Shown here one piece after another: positions 1-13,090 of a DNA stretch of 64,000 nt. The translations under genes were made by a program, and so were the position numbers. The first letter of the stretch is position 1. Each line of letters starts with the position of its first letter. Source of the DNA: CAVUCH01 sp963763095 (lineage in GTDB: Bacteria; Acidobacteriota; Vicinamibacteria; Vicinamibacterales; JAENWD01); contig CAVXNR010000006.1 in assembly GCA_963763095.1 (NCBI GenBank), positions 124,001-188,000 on the forward strand, in the 5' to 3' direction. The notes beneath the pieces were generated by a model that was given only the letters and a program-made list of their open reading frames with translations, was not told the DNA's origin and ran no database searches.

Positions 1-2
1 TC

Positions 3-907
3 GTGGTCTTCGCGCGAGCAGGTGTGGACGTCGCGGTCATCGAAGTCGGGCTCGGCGGGCGCTTCGACGCCACCAACGTCGTCGATCCTGTGGTCGCGGC
101 GATCACGTCCATCGCGCTGGACCACGAGCAGCATCTCGGCGCGACCCTGGAGGCGATCGCGTTCGAGAAGGCAGGCATCGTGAAACCCGGAGTTCCGGTG
201 GTCGTCGGTGAGCTGCCCGAGGAGGCGCGCGGGATCGTTCGGCGTGTCTGTCAGGAGCGCGGCGCGCAGCTCCACGACACAGCGGTCGAGTGCGTCGTGG
301 CACGTGCACGCCAGAATGGCCGGACGATCCTCCGCCTCACGACGCCCCGGCGCGTGTACCCGCCCATCGTGCTCGCCCTCCGCGGCGATCACCAGGCGCA
401 GAACGCCGCGGTGGCGGTTCGACTGCTCGAACTGCTGGACGAGCGCGGCGTGCAGCTATCCGAAGGTGCGATTGCGGCCGGCCTCGCAGGTGCCCGCTGG
501 CCGGCCCGGCTCGAATCTGATCTCCGGTGGGAGGCGGGCGCGAGGTGCTCGTCGACGGCGCCCACAACCCGGCGGGTGCTGCGGCTCTGGAGGCATACGT
601 CAGGTCGGAGTGGCCGGACGGGTTGCCGCTGGTGTTTGGCGCCATGCGCGACAAGCATGCGGCGGACATGTTGCGGCCGCTCGCGACAATCGCGCAGCCG
701 CTGATTCTCACGACCGCCCCGGGACCACGGGCGGCCGACGCGGAGAGTCTCGCCGCCGTCGCCCGGTCAATCGGCGTCTACGATCCGATCGTGTGCCCTC
801 GTATCCCGCAGGCGCTCGACGCAGGATGGGAACGCGCGCCGCGGATCGCGGCGGCCGGATCTCTGTACCTGGCGGGCGAGGTCCTCCGATTGCTCGTCGA
901 CCAGTGA
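3..907 (+). CDS. folC: Folylpolyglutamate/dihydrofolate synthase, 5'-truncated and frameshifted
   Basis: FolC is an ATP-dependent cytoplasmic ligase that joins glutamate to dihydropteroate or folates. The window starts inside the gene, so the N-terminal P-loop region is missing. The visible part begins with the family motif LGGRFDATN (codons from about position 51), followed by DHEQHLG and FEKAGIVKPGVPVV. The C-terminal signature VLVDGAHNPAG lies in a different frame, so a one-base frame change sits at about 525-540, in the stretch joining the central and C-terminal domains. The protein then runs to the stop at 905-907. The frame break looks like a sequencing indel, because both halves align with the family without a gap. 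The identification is firm. Confidence 0.9.
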
Positions 908-1051
908 AGCGCGGGCGGTCACGTGCATCCGCCGCGACGCCGACGACCTTGGCCGGCCTCGGGACGCGTGATATTCTGCGGCCGCCTGCACCTGCTCCTT
1001 CGCTCCGCGTGCGTGTGCCCCGCTGCGCACGTGCCCGTGCCTGTGCCCGTG

Positions 1052-3344
1052 ATGCGCTACACCCCTGGAATTCTGGTCGTGTTCTGTCTCGCGTTCTGTG
1101 CTGCGCCGCCAGCAGCCGCGCAGGAACTCGCCGGCTGCAAGGCTCACACGTCCCGGCAATGGACGATGGAGCGCCTCGGCACCGAGCACTGGAAGCTCGT
1201 GGGGCAGGTGGAAGTGACCTGCGTCGACGAGACGTTCTTCGCCGATGAGATCGAGCTGTTCACGGATCAGGATCGGCTCGTCGCGACGGGGAACGTGGTG
1301 TTCACGTCGGGCACGAGCCGGATCGCCGCCGAACGGCTGGAGTTCAACACCCGGACCAAGACGGGCACCTTCTACAACGCGAGCGGCAGCGCCACCATCG
1401 GACAACCGGAGGCGGAGCCCGGGCCCGAGGACCGGAGCGTGTTCGGCACGCAGGAACCCGACGTCTACTTCTACGGCGAGACGCTGCAGAAGCTGGGCGA
1501 GCAGAAATACAAGATCACCCGCGGCGGCTTCACAACGTGCCTGCAGCCGACGCCGCGATGGGAGCTGACGTCACGGTCGGTGACCCTCAACCTGGAGCAC
1601 TACGCCATGCTCACCAACTCGTTGTTCAAGGTGAAGGGCGTCCCGGTGTTCTACATGCCGATCTTCTATTACCCCGTCCAGAAGGACGATCGCGCGACAG
1701 GGTTCCTGATTCCCACCTACGGGTCCTCGGATATCAGAGGCCAGTCCCTGAGCAACGCGTTCTTCTGGGCGATCAGCCGCAGTCAGGATCTCACGCTGCT
1801 GCACGACTGGTACTCGCAGACGGGCCAGGGCTTCGGTACCGAATACAGGTACGTCCGTGGCCCGGGCTCCGATGGCTTCCTGCGCTTCTACAATCTGCAG
1901 GAGCACGAGGCGCAGTACCGACGACACGACAACCCCTGAACGCCAGAGCTATGAGGTCCGCGGTGCGGGCACGCAGCGGATAGGAAGAGCGGTGCGGGCC
2001 AGATTCCGCGCCGACTACTTCTCCGACATCCAGGTGCAGCAGACGTACCACCAGAACGTGTACGAGGCGTCGCGGCGACAGCGCGTCTTCAGCGGGTCAG
2101 TGGGCGGGGCCTGGCGCGAGTACAACATCACCGGCACGGTCGATCGCAGCGAGTATTTTTACGGCACGACGAGCTCCACGGTCCGCGGCGGGGCGCCGCG
2201 CCTGCTGGTGAACCGGAACGAACGGCCGTTGTTCGGGAGCTTCGCCTACCTCGCGGTGAATACCGAGTACAACCGCCTGATCGTCCAGCGGAAGACCGAG
2301 ACCGAGCTGGTGGACCAGAGCCTGACGCGGTACGACATCCTGCCGCGAATCCGTGTCCCCTTCACCAAATGGCAATTCCTGACGGCGAACTCCACGGTGG
2401 CGTTCCGCTCGACTCACTGGACGGAGAGCCGCGACCCCCTTGGCCAGCAGGTCGATCAGGGTGTCTCGAGGAACTATTACGAGCTGCAGTCGCAGGTGAC
2501 CGGCCCGGTGCTGAACCGGATCTGGACGTTCCCCGGGAGCAAGTACGCGGAAAAGCTGAAACACTCGATTCAGCCGTTCTTCAACGTCGGGCGGATCTCG
2601 GGCGTCGACAACTTCGAACGAATCGTTCAGATCGACTCAGCAGACACCGTGGTCGGGAGCACCACGCGCGTGGCGTATGGAGTAACGAACCGCGTGTACC
2701 GCAAGCCGGCAGGCGGCGGCCAGTCCCGCGAAATCCTGAACGCGACGGTCGGGCAGAGTTACTACACCGATGAGCGGGCCGCACAGTACGACCGGTATTA
2801 CCAGACAAGCTTCAACGGCACCGCACCGACGAAGTTCTCGCCCCTCGCGATCGCGATACGCACGCTGCCGACCGACTACATGACGACGAACTTCCGCGCC
2901 GAGTACGACACGCGGTTTCACGCGTTCCGGACGATGGCGGCTGACGGGACGATCGACTGGCACGGATGGGTGCAGGCGAGCGCAGGCTGGAGTCAGCGGC
3001 GGTTGGTGGAGGGGCTGTCCGGTTTCGACGACCCTGATCGACTGGATCACTACATCAATGGGCTCACGAACGTGCGCCTGAAGCAGAACCGCTACGGCGT
3101 GATGCACCAGTTCAATTACGACCTGCTGCGCAGCAGCTTCCTGCAGCAGCGCATCATGGCCTACTACAATGCGCAGTGCTGCGGGTTCGCGGTGGAATAC
3201 CAGGCGTACGACTTGAGCCAGCTCGGGTACAGTCCCGTGCAGAAGGACAACCGCCTGAACTTCTCGTTCACCCTGGCGGGCATCGGAACATTCGCCAATT
3301 TCTTCGGCGCCATGGGCGGGCCCTCCGGCAACGGCGGGTACTGA
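1052..3344 (+). CDS. lptD: LPS-assembly outer-membrane protein LptD (OstA), frameshifted
   Basis: LptD is the outer-membrane beta-barrel that inserts lipopolysaccharide into the outer leaflet with LptE. The ATG at 1052 is chosen because a clean signal peptide follows it (hydrophobic GILVVFCLAFCA, then a PPAAAQE cleavage region); in-frame codons upstream would add an unlikely proline-rich leader. An OstA/LptA-like N-terminal domain (CVDETFFADEIELFTDQ...) is followed by a barrel rich in Arg and Tyr. The frame changes at about 1917-1935, after QEHEAQY, and reading resumes at DDTTTPERQSYEVRG. The total, about 764 residues, is normal for the family. No Shine-Dalgarno sequence is obvious. The gene shows that the host has a diderm envelope that probably carries LPS. 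Confidence 0.85.
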
Positions 3345-3368
3345 CGCGCGGAGACGAACGGATCTTCA

Positions 3369-4385
3369 ATGATCGACGTGCTCGTCACGGGCGGGGCAGG
3401 GTTCATCGGCAGCAACTTCGTGCGTCACGCGTTGGCCGCGCATCCCGACTGGCGTGTCACCACCCTCGACAAGCTCACGTACGCCGGACGGCTCGAGAAC
3501 CTGCACGACGTCCTGGATCATCCGCGGCACGCGTTCGTGCGTGCCGACATCTGCGACAGCGCTGCCATCCGCCCCCTCGTGGCCCGCTCGGCCATCGTCG
3601 TGCACTTCGCGGCCGAAACACACGTCGATCGCTCCATCCAGGCGGCCGGCGACTTCATCCGCACAGACGTGATGGGCACGTTCGTGCTGCTCGAAGCAGC
3701 GCGTGATGCTCCGGGGCTCCGTCGCTTCGTCCAGATTTCCACCGACGAGGTCTACGGCAGCGTGCCCGCGGGCGCCAGCCGTGAAGGCGATGAGCTACGG
3801 CCGCGAAATCCGTACTCGGCCAGCAAGGCGGGCGCGGACCGCCTGGCATACAGTTATTTCGCCACGTATGGCGTCCCGGTCATCGTCACCCGTGCGTCCA
3901 ACAATTACGGGCCGTACCAGTTTCCAGAAAAGCTGATCCCGCTGTTCATCACGAACGCGATCGACCGGCTTCCCGTGCCGCTGTATGGCGATGGCGGCAA
4001 CGTTCGCGACTGGCTGCACGTGCTGGACCATTGCCGTGCCGTAGATCTGCTGATCGAGCGCGGCGAGCCGGGTGAGGTCTACAACGTCGGCGGCGGCAAT
4101 GAGGTGGCGAACCTCGAGATCACGCGGCGGATCCTCTCGCTTCTGGATCGTCCCGACACTCTGATCCGCCACGTCCCCGACCGCCAGGGCCATGATCGGC
4201 GGTACTGCGTCGACACCTCGCGAGTGCGGGCGCTGGGCTGGGCGCCGCAGGCGGATTTCGAAACGGGCCTGAAGCAGACCGTCGACTGGTACGCCGCGAA
4301 CGAATGGTGGTGGCGGCCGGTGAAGGAGCAGGACCCAGCGTTTCGGGCGTACTACCAGCAGCGGTACGGCACGACGCTCACCTGA
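3369..4385 (+). CDS. rfbB: dTDP-glucose 4,6-dehydratase
   Basis: This extended short-chain dehydrogenase of 338 residues converts dTDP-glucose to dTDP-4-keto-6-deoxyglucose, an early step toward rhamnose and other deoxysugars. The N-terminal NAD-binding motif is TGGAGFIGSN. The dehydratase active-site motif is STDEVYG, and the catalytic Tyr-Lys pair is in YSASKAGAD. NNYGPYQFPEKLIP is characteristic of RmlB and separates it from generic epimerases. The stop overlaps the start of the next gene by one base (TGATG), so the two are probably translationally coupled. rmlA, rmlC and rmlD are not in the window. Confidence 0.93.
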   Translation: MIDVLVTGGAGFIGSNFVRHALAAHPDWRVTTLDKLTYAGRLENLHDVLDHPRHAFVRADICDSAAIRPLVARSAIVVHFAAETHVDRSIQAAGDFIRTDVMGTFVLLEAARDAPGLRRFVQISTDEVYGSVPAGASREGDELRPRNPYSASKAGADRLAYSYFATYGVPVIVTRASNNYGPYQFPEKLIPLFITNAIDRLPVPLYGDGGNVRDWLHVLDHCRAVDLLIERGEPGEVYNVGGGNEVANLEITRRILSLLDRPDTLIRHVPDRQGHDRRYCVDTSRVRALGWAPQADFETGLKQTVDWYAANEWWWRPVKEQDPAFRAYYQQRYGTTLT

Positions 4386-5351
4386 TGTTCACCGGACCTG
4401 TGCTCGTGACGGGCGCCGCCGGCTTCGCCGGCAGTCACCTGCTCGACGCCTTGCGCGGGCGCGGCGCCGCGGTAGAAGGCTGGGCGCGCCCGGACACACC
4501 CGTCGTTCTTCCGCCATCTTCCGCCAGGCGTGTTGTGGCGGCACGTCGAGCTGCTGGATTTCCCAGCCGTCCGCCAGGCGATCGCCGAGTCCCGACCGTC
4601 GCTCATCTTCCACCTCGCGGGCGCGGCCCACGTCGGGCAGTCGTGGCAAGCGGTCGCCCCGACGCTCGAGGTGAACGTGATGGGCACGGAGAACATCCTC
4701 GCGGCAGACCGGCAGCTCGGGCTCGGCGCAAGCATTCTGGTGACGGGGTCCGCCAGCGTCTACCGGGACTCCGAACACCCGCTGACCGAAGAGTCGGAGC
4801 TCGCACCCGCCAGCCCGTACGCAGTCAGCAAGCTTGCGCAGGAACAACTCGCGGTTCGGGCCGTCGGCGACGGGCAGCGTGTGTTCGTGACTCGTCCGTT
4901 CAACCACATCGGACCTCGCCAGGCGCCTTCATTCGCCACGGCAAGCTTCGCGCGGCAGATCGCGCGCATCGAGCGGGGCGGGGAGCCGCCGTTGATTCGT
5001 GTCGGCAACCTCTCTCCCCGGCGCGATGTGACGGACGTGCGTGACACCGTGCAGGCCTACATCGCCGTGATCGAACGTGGCACGCCGGGCATCGTGTACA
5101 ACGTCTGTTCCGGCACTGCGCCGAGCATGCAAGAAGTGCTCGATGGCCTGCGCCGTCGAGCATCCGTCCAGGTCGACGTCGAAATCGACCCGGCGCTGGC
5201 TCGCCCGCACGACGCGCCGGTGGTCGTCGGCAATCACGAACGCCTGACACACGACACCGGCTGGCACCCAACGATCACTCTCGAGCGGACGCTTGACGAC
5301 CTCCTCGCGTTCTGGCGGGATACTGTCGAGCGGGACGAGATCGGTTCCTGA
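4385..5351 (+). CDS. NAD-dependent sugar-nucleotide reductase/epimerase (Rmd-like), frameshifted
   Basis: This is a second extended SDR enzyme, coupled to rfbB. The N-terminus has VTGAAGFAGSHLLDAL, a dinucleotide-binding motif. VTGSASVY and SPYAVSKLAQEQ supply the catalytic Ser/Thr, Tyr and Lys. VTRPFNHIGPRQ is typical of GDP-6-deoxy-4-keto-mannose reductases (Rmd), so it may reduce a 4-keto-6-deoxy sugar. A reductase acting on the RfbB product would also fit the context. The frame changes at about 4505-4530, inside a near-direct repeat of CTTCCGCCA, which makes slippage or a sequencing indel plausible. The exact substrate cannot be read from the sequence. Confidence 0.75.
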
Positions 5352-5444
5352 TCGCCCGTCGGGAACTGCTTGACAGGCGCGCCCTCATCGCGACATCATC
5401 AACGAACAAAAGGCGAAACTCCTCCGCATCGCGCCACTTCCACC

Positions 5445-6475
5445 ATGGCTGCCAGAAGCGCGCCCCTCTTCCCGCTGGAGCTGCATCCCACCACGCGGGA
5501 CGTTGCGCGGATGGTGAAGGATGGGGGCGCGGATGCCCTCACGGAGGCACAGCGACGGGCGGACGATGCGAGGTATCAGGAAGTGCGGTGCCGTTCCGCG
5601 CTGAATCCTGTGGAGGGCATGCCGTTCCGATGGACGCTCAACCCATACAGAGGGTGCACCCACGGGTGTCATTACTGCTTCGCACGGCGCTACCACGAGC
5701 AGTTCGAGCTTGGAGCGGGCGACGAGTTCGCCACCGTCATCCTGGTGAAGACAAACCTCCCGGAAGTGCTGCGCCGCGAGCTCGCACGGCCGGCCTGGAC
5801 GCGCGAGCAGGTGGCTGTTGGCACGGCGACGGACCCGTACCAGCCGATCGAAGGCCACTACAAGCTGACCCGGCAATCGCTCGAGGCGTTGTGTGCCGCG
5901 CGCACGCCGGTGGGGCTCGTGACGAAGGGACCGATGGTCGTGCGCGACGCCGACCTGTTCACCGCAATCGCGGCGTGGCCTCGTGCACGGTCTATGTGAG
6001 TGTCCCGTCGGTCAACGAAGATGCATGGCGCCGTCTCGAACCGGGTACCGCGTCACCCTGGCAGCGGTTGAAGGCTGTGCGAGCGCTGGCAGACGCGGGT
6101 GTGCACGTCGGCGTGCTGATGGCACCGCTCGTCCCGGGCATCACGGCCGATCGCGAGTCGATTGAAACGACAATCCGTGCGGTCGCCGACCACGGCGCAC
6201 GCTTCGTTGGTGCAAACGTGCTCTACCTGCAAGGTGGCACGCGCACCCACTTCCTGGAGTTTCTCGGGCGCGAATACCCGGAGCTCAGCGCGGCATACGA
6301 CGAGCTCTACGCGGGGGGATCGAAGTACGCCAGCCGTGATTATGCGACCGAGGTGCAGGGCATGGTTCGCACCCTCAGGGCACGCTACGGCATGACGACG
6401 AGCGAGCGCCCGTCGCGGGAGGTGCCAGTGGCTCCGCCACCTCCGCGCGAGCAGACCGCGTTCGACTGGGGATGA
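5445..6475 (+). CDS. SplB-like radical SAM protein (COG1533 type), frameshifted
   Basis: This radical SAM protein has the cluster motif CTHGCHYC (C-x3-C-x2-C) within NPYRGCTHGCHYCFAR, the hallmark of the Rv2578c/PA0069-type family related to spore photoproduct lyase. GTATDPYQPIE and the later VLMAPLVPGI and NVLYLQGG segments match the family barrel. The start at 5445 is chosen because the conserved region begins shortly after MAARSAPLFPLE; codons upstream read as non-conserved leader. The frame changes at about 5975-5990. The family's physiological reaction is not well established. It ends 58 bases from the convergent Clp gene. Confidence 0.8.
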
Positions 6476-6488
6476 GGGTACACACGAA

Positions 6489-6511
6489 AGGCCGGAGCGA
6501 CGCCCCGGCCT
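6489..6511. terminator. Hairpin between convergent genes
   Basis: AGGCCGG and CCGGCCT form a 7-bp stem around a 9-base loop in the 57-base gap between the radical SAM gene and the Clp ATPase gene. Read on the minus strand the stem is followed by a short T run (CCTTTCG), so it could end clp transcription. There is no long U tract. Confidence 0.45.
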
Positions 6512-6532
6512 CTCGTGCTGCCGCCTCAGACG

Positions 6533-8842
<2,310 letters not shown>

Positions 8843-9039
8843 GTTCGCAGCCTCCTGCGTTTGTACGTGGAGCAAGTTTAGGGCCACTAGCGTGAACGCC
8901 CCGCTGGCCGTGCGGACAAGGGGTTGCTGGCGTTCGGGTTGCGGTTCGGGACGGGCGCGGTGCCGCACGGAAGGCCCCGCGTGCGGAACGAGACGCGAAG
9001 GCGCTCCGTGCGGGGAAAGGAAGGGCGATGAACTGCCGA

Positions 9040-9866
9040 TTACGAGCGTCCGAGCAGCGCGGCCACGCGCTGCTCGGTAGGCGGATGCGTGCTGAAGAGC
9101 GCCATCATGCCGCCCGCGCTGAAGGGCTTGATGATGAACATGTGCGCAGTAGCCGGGTTGGCCTCGAGCGGCACGCGGCGCGCGACGGCCTCGATCTTCC
9201 GCAGCGCGTTGACGAGCCCATGAGGCGATCCCGCGATCGCCGCCCCACCCGCATCGGCGGCGAACTCCCGTGACCGTGAGATGGCGGCCTGGATCAGGCC
9301 GGCGGCCACCGGCCCGAGGATCATCATCAGCAGCAACGCCGCGGGATTGGCGCCCTCGCGGTCGTCCCGGCTGCCTCCGAAGAACATCGCGAACCGCGCC
9401 GCCATCATGATCGCCGCGGCGATCGTCGCGGCCACCGAGCTGATGAGGATGTCGCGGTGCTTCACGTGCGCGAGCTCGTGGGCAATCACGCCATCGAGTT
9501 CTTCCGGACCGAGCGCTCGCAGGATGCCCTCGGTGGCAGCCACCGCCGCATGCTGCGGGTTGCGCCCGGTGGCAAACGCGTTCGGGCGAGCTGTCCGGGA
9601 TGATGTACACCTTGGGCATCGGCAGGCCCGCGCGTCTGAGCAAGGCGCGCCACCGTGGCGTACAACGGATGCCCCGCCCCGACCTCCTGTGCCCGATACA
9701 TCCTGAGGACGATCTTGTCCGAGTAGAAGTACGACACGAAGTTCGTGCCCGCGGCAAAGAGGAACGCAATCAGCAGTCCCTGCGCCCCGCCCAGCACCTC
9801 ACCGATGAACAGCAACAGGGCGCTCAGCGCCCCGAGGAGCAACGTCGTCTTCAGTGTGTTTGTCAT
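9040..9866 (-). CDS. htpX: Membrane zinc metalloprotease HtpX, two frameshifts
   Basis: HtpX is an inner-membrane M48 protease that degrades damaged membrane proteins. The N-terminus (MTNTLKTTLLLGALSALLL) begins a hydrophobic hairpin. The zinc-binding motif is HELAHVKH, with the third-ligand region SREFAADAGG, and two further membrane segments lie between them (AATIAAAIMMAARF and LMMILGPVAAGLI). The frame changes twice within about 70 bases, near 9650 and near 9592. MPKVYIIPDSSP in the middle frame belongs to the same protein. Total length, about 275 residues, is normal. The clp gene lies 197 bases downstream on the same strand. Confidence 0.85.
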
Positions 9867-10163
9867 GGCTGTTTGAACGTGGCCTCCTCGGCCGCGGTGC
9901 AGCAGAAACGAAATCGTGCAGGCGCACCTCGTCGGACGAGCCCGTCTCCGATTCAGAACCCCAGGCGTGGACGGGAAATTCCCATCCGCTGGCTCCGATC
10001 GACACTGATGCGATCCGCGTGCCTGAGTAGCTGGTCGCGTTTGGGCCGGCAGCGCTTCAGCCCTGCACAGATGCGGGATGTGAGGTTAGGTGGCGGCGCT
10101 CCTCACCAGTGCAACCCGTGGCGCCGCGTCAAGGCTGGCTGAAGCCCCGATATAATCAGGAGC
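9867..10163. other. Intergenic region, nothing recognised
   Basis: This is the gap of about 300 bases between the divergent htpX and the secreted hypothetical gene at 10164. I found no convincing open frame, RNA or repeat. A TATAAT stretch at 10151-10156 lies too close to the ATG at 10164 to be a normal -10 box unless the transcript is leaderless. Promoters for both flanking genes should lie here but no clear -35/-10 pair stands out. Confidence 0.4.
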
Positions 10164-10681
10164 ATGCGATCGACGTCCCCTAAGCTCGTGCTTGTGTGTG
10201 TCGTGGCGTTCGGAACCACGCTCGCCGCGGCGAGGCAAGCACCGCAGAGCACGGCAACCCAGAACACCGTGCCGCGAAGCACAGAACCGGCGGGCGCCGC
10301 TCTGCCGGCAGGCGGCACCGAAACGCCCCCGACGGAGCAGCAACTTGGGCTCCCGGTCCTTCCCGGTGCGCAGTTCTTGCGGTCCTACGACGCGGGGCGC
10401 GGGCAGCGTTATTACCTGTTCGGCACTCAGACGTTGCTGGACGGAGGTGGTCGCCTACTATCGCACGGCACTCAAGCAGCGCGGCGATGTCGTCTTCGAG
10501 CGTCCCGCCACCTACATGTTCGAGGTCGGCCGGTTTCGCCCCGAGACGATGGCCTTCCCGCCAGGCGTTACCGTGAAAGACTTCACCTGGGCCGGATCGG
10601 CGGGCTTCCCCAACCCCGTGCCCAACGCGCAGCCGGCAACGGTTTCCGACCGTGATCCAGATTGTGCCTGCGCCGTTCTGA
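10164..10681 (+). CDS. Secreted protein of unknown function, two frameshifts
   Basis: The ATG at 10164 is preceded by AGGAG and followed by a signal peptide (LVLVCVVAFGTTLAAA). The mature part carries LGLPVLPGAQFLRSYDAG, then EVVAYYRTALKQRGDVVF and VTVKDFTWAG. The frame shifts near 10440 and again near 10645; the third frame gives RFPTVIQIVPAPF and a stop at 10679-10681, which fits a compact exported protein of about 172 residues. I do not recognise a catalytic domain. The 'lpgA..l.SyD...Gqryylf' start resembles small exported proteins that describe protein-surface features, but that is impression only. It converges on thiC. Confidence 0.6.
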
Positions 10682-10719
10682 CCCTGGACCGTCTCGGCGT
10701 GCTTTACGTGTCCGTGCCC

Positions 10720-12436
10720 ACCCCTGGCTACGTAGATCTCCCGCTCCTGCCTGAACTCGACGGATTTCTCGGCCAACCCCGCCTCAACTGCCGCGCGCGT
10801 TTCGAGGCCCTTCGATGCGGCGTAGTCACGCACCTGCTGCGTGATCTCCATACTGCAGAACTTCGGCCCGCACATCGAGCAGAAGTGCGCAACCTTGGCC
10901 CCTTCAGCCGGTAGGGTCTCGTCGTGGTATGCGCGTGCGGTCACCGGATCGAGCGCAAGGTTGAACTGATCCCGCCAGCGAAACTCGAACCGGGCCTTCG
11001 AGAGCGCGTCGTCCCACGCCTGCGCCCGCGGGTGTCCTTTGGCCAGGTCCGCCGCGTGCGCCGCGATCTTGTAGGCAATGACGCCGGCCTTCACGTCATC
11101 GCGGTTCGGGAGGCCGAGGTGTTCCTTGGGAGTCACGTAGCAGAGCATGGCCGTCCCGTACCAGCCGATCATGGCCGCGCCGATGGCGGAGGTGATGTGA
11201 TCGTACCCGGGCGCGATATCGGTCGTCAGCGGACCGAGCGTGTAGAACGGGGCCTCGTCACACCACTCGAGCTGCTTCTCCATGTTCTCCTTGATCAGGT
11301 GCATGGGCACGTGGCCCGGGCCCTCGTTCATCACCTGAACGTCACGCTCCCAGGCGATCCGCGTCAGCTCGCCCTGCGTCCGCAGCTCTGCAAACTGCGC
11401 CTCGTCGTTCGCATCGGCAATCGACCCCGGGCGCAGCCCGTCGCCGAGCGAGAAGGAGACGTCGTACGCGCGCATGATCTCGCAGATGTCGCGGAAGTGC
11501 GTATAGAGGAAGCTCTCGCGGTGGTGCGCCAGGCACCACTTCGCGACGATGGACCCGCCCCGGGAGACGATGCCGGTGCGCCGCCGCGCCGTGAGCGGGA
11601 TGTATCGCAGCAGCACGCCGGCGTGCACCGTGAAGTAGTCGACCCCCTGCTCCGCCTGCTCGATCAGCGTGTCGCGGTACACCTCCCACGTCAGGTCTTC
11701 GGGACGGCCCCCGACCTTCTCGAGCGCCTGGTAGATGGGCACTGTACCGATAGGCACGGCGGAGTTCCGGACGATCCACTCGCGCGTTTCGTGGATGTGC
11801 CGCCCGGTGGAGAGATCCATCACGGTGTCGGCGCCCCAGAGCGTCGCCCAACGCAGTTTGTCGACCTCCTCCTCGATCGACGACGTGACCGCGGAGTTGC
11901 CGATGTTCGCGTTGATCTTCACCAGGAAGTTCCGGCCGATGATCATCGGCTCGATCTCCGGGTGGTTGATGTTCGCCGGCAGGATGGCCCGGCCGCGGGC
12001 AATCTCACTGCGGACGAACTCCGCATCCAGCCCTTCGCGCAACGCGACGAACGCCATCTCCGGCGTCACCTCGCCTCGTCGTGCATAGTGCAACTGGGTG
12101 ACAGGGCCTGTCCCGCGAAGCACCCGCCGCCTCAGAGAGGCCGGAACCTCCGGCGCAGCCGCTCCGCCCGGCACCGGGCGGTAAGACGATGACGTCTCGA
12201 CCACCTGGCCGCGGCGTGCGATCCACTCGGCCCGGATCGGCGGCAGGCCCTCACGGACATTGCGCCCCTGCGGTCCGCTCGTGTCGTACACCCGCACCGG
12301 GGGCTCGCCGCTCGAGAGCGCAATCTCGCGCATCGGGACGGCCAGCGGCTCGCCGCCCCACTCAGCCGGTCACGTACACCTTGGTCGATGCCGGGAACGC
12401 GTCGGCGAAATCAATGCGAGGTGAAACGGCACTCAT
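10720..12436 (-). CDS. thiC: Phosphomethylpyrimidine synthase ThiC, frameshifted
   Basis: ThiC is a radical SAM enzyme that rearranges aminoimidazole ribotide into the thiamine pyrimidine HMP-P. VYDTSGPQG, ANINHPEIEPMIIG, NANIGNSAVTSS and MNEGPGHVPMH are highly conserved, and the Fe-S motif is CSMCGPKFC near the C-terminus. The start is the ATG at 12436 (MSAVSPRIDFADAFPAS); a one-base change near 12368 links VYVTG to EWGGEPLAVPMREIAL. The conserved part ends near EIYVA at about 10730. The frame then stays open through the convergent gene down to 10180, which is not believable, so the true stop is probably lost to another indel; the end given is approximate. Only 24 bases separate it from the upstream gene, so no TPP riboswitch fits directly before it. 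Confidence 0.88.
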
Positions 12437-12460
12437 CGCTCACTCCAGTCGGCAACCAGA

Positions 12461-13069
12461 TTAACGCGCGAGCTTCGGCCTGACGAATTTCTCTGCCGTG
12501 TGGGTGTCGGAGAAGCGGACCACCTTGACGTCCACCAGCCCGGCATCGCGGGCGGCGTTCATCACGGTCGCTTCGGACACGGCGGGGACACCCTTGGGGC
12601 GGACGGCCCAGATGGAGCCATCCTTCTTCAGGCTGGCCTGCAGCCTCTCGAAGAGCGTCAGGTCCCTGGGCGTGTTGATGGCGGCGATGATCACGTCACT
12701 GCTGCGCGCGACCTTACCGACGTGCAGATCGTCCACGCGCGCCGTGAGCTCGTCGAGAAACCACTGATCCGTGACGCCGAGCACCGACACGAGCATCTCG
12801 GGCTTGATGCCGAGCTTGTCGAGTACGCCCTTCGGGTTCCGGATACGCTCAGCCCACTGCTGCGCTCGCACGCCAAGGTTGAAGATCGCGGTGCCCTCGG
12901 CGATGGTTACCGTGAGCCGTCCCTCGTCGGACGTCAGGTCCGTCACGGTCTTGAAAGGAATGCGCAGGCGGAACTCACCACGGAAGAGGATGTCGTCCGT
13001 TTCGAGCGACGCGGTCCCGATGGATCGTCGTCCATTCCACGTCGCGATACAGTGAACGTCCTGCCCCAT
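12461..13069 (-). CDS. DUF3052-like protein
   Basis: The product has 202 residues. The second half (VLDKLGIKPEMLVSVLGV, then residues around DVIIAAINTPRDL and the C-terminal VRFSDTHTAEKFVRPK) resembles DUF3052 proteins, which have a Rossmann-like fold and no established activity. The first 75 residues form an extra domain (TWNGRRSIGTASLETDDILFR) that reads like a small beta-rich module. It lies directly upstream of thiC on the same strand, 24 bases apart, so the two are probably cotranscribed. A link to thiamine metabolism cannot be inferred from position alone. Confidence 0.6.
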   Translation of the reverse strand: MGQDVHCIATWNGRRSIGTASLETDDILFRGEFRLRIPFKTVTDLTSDEGRLTVTIAEGTAIFNLGVRAQQWAERIRNPKGVLDKLGIKPEMLVSVLGVTDQWFLDELTARVDDLHVGKVARSSDVIIAAINTPRDLTLFERLQASLKKDGSIWAVRPKGVPAVSEATVMNAARDAGLVDVKVVRFSDTHTAEKFVRPKLAR

Positions 13070-13090
13070 CCTTACCTCCAGCCGGACCGA

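Noticed and set aside
10151..10156. TATAAT as a strong promoter
   Set aside because: It lies only 8 bases before the ATG and has no -35 match at the normal distance; AGGAG at 10157-10161 explains the sequence as a ribosome binding site.
10924..12192. Plus-strand frame of about 420 codons opposite thiC
   Set aside because: Mirror frame of a conserved gene, rich in Arg, His, Asp and Val as expected from the reverse complement; no domain recognised.
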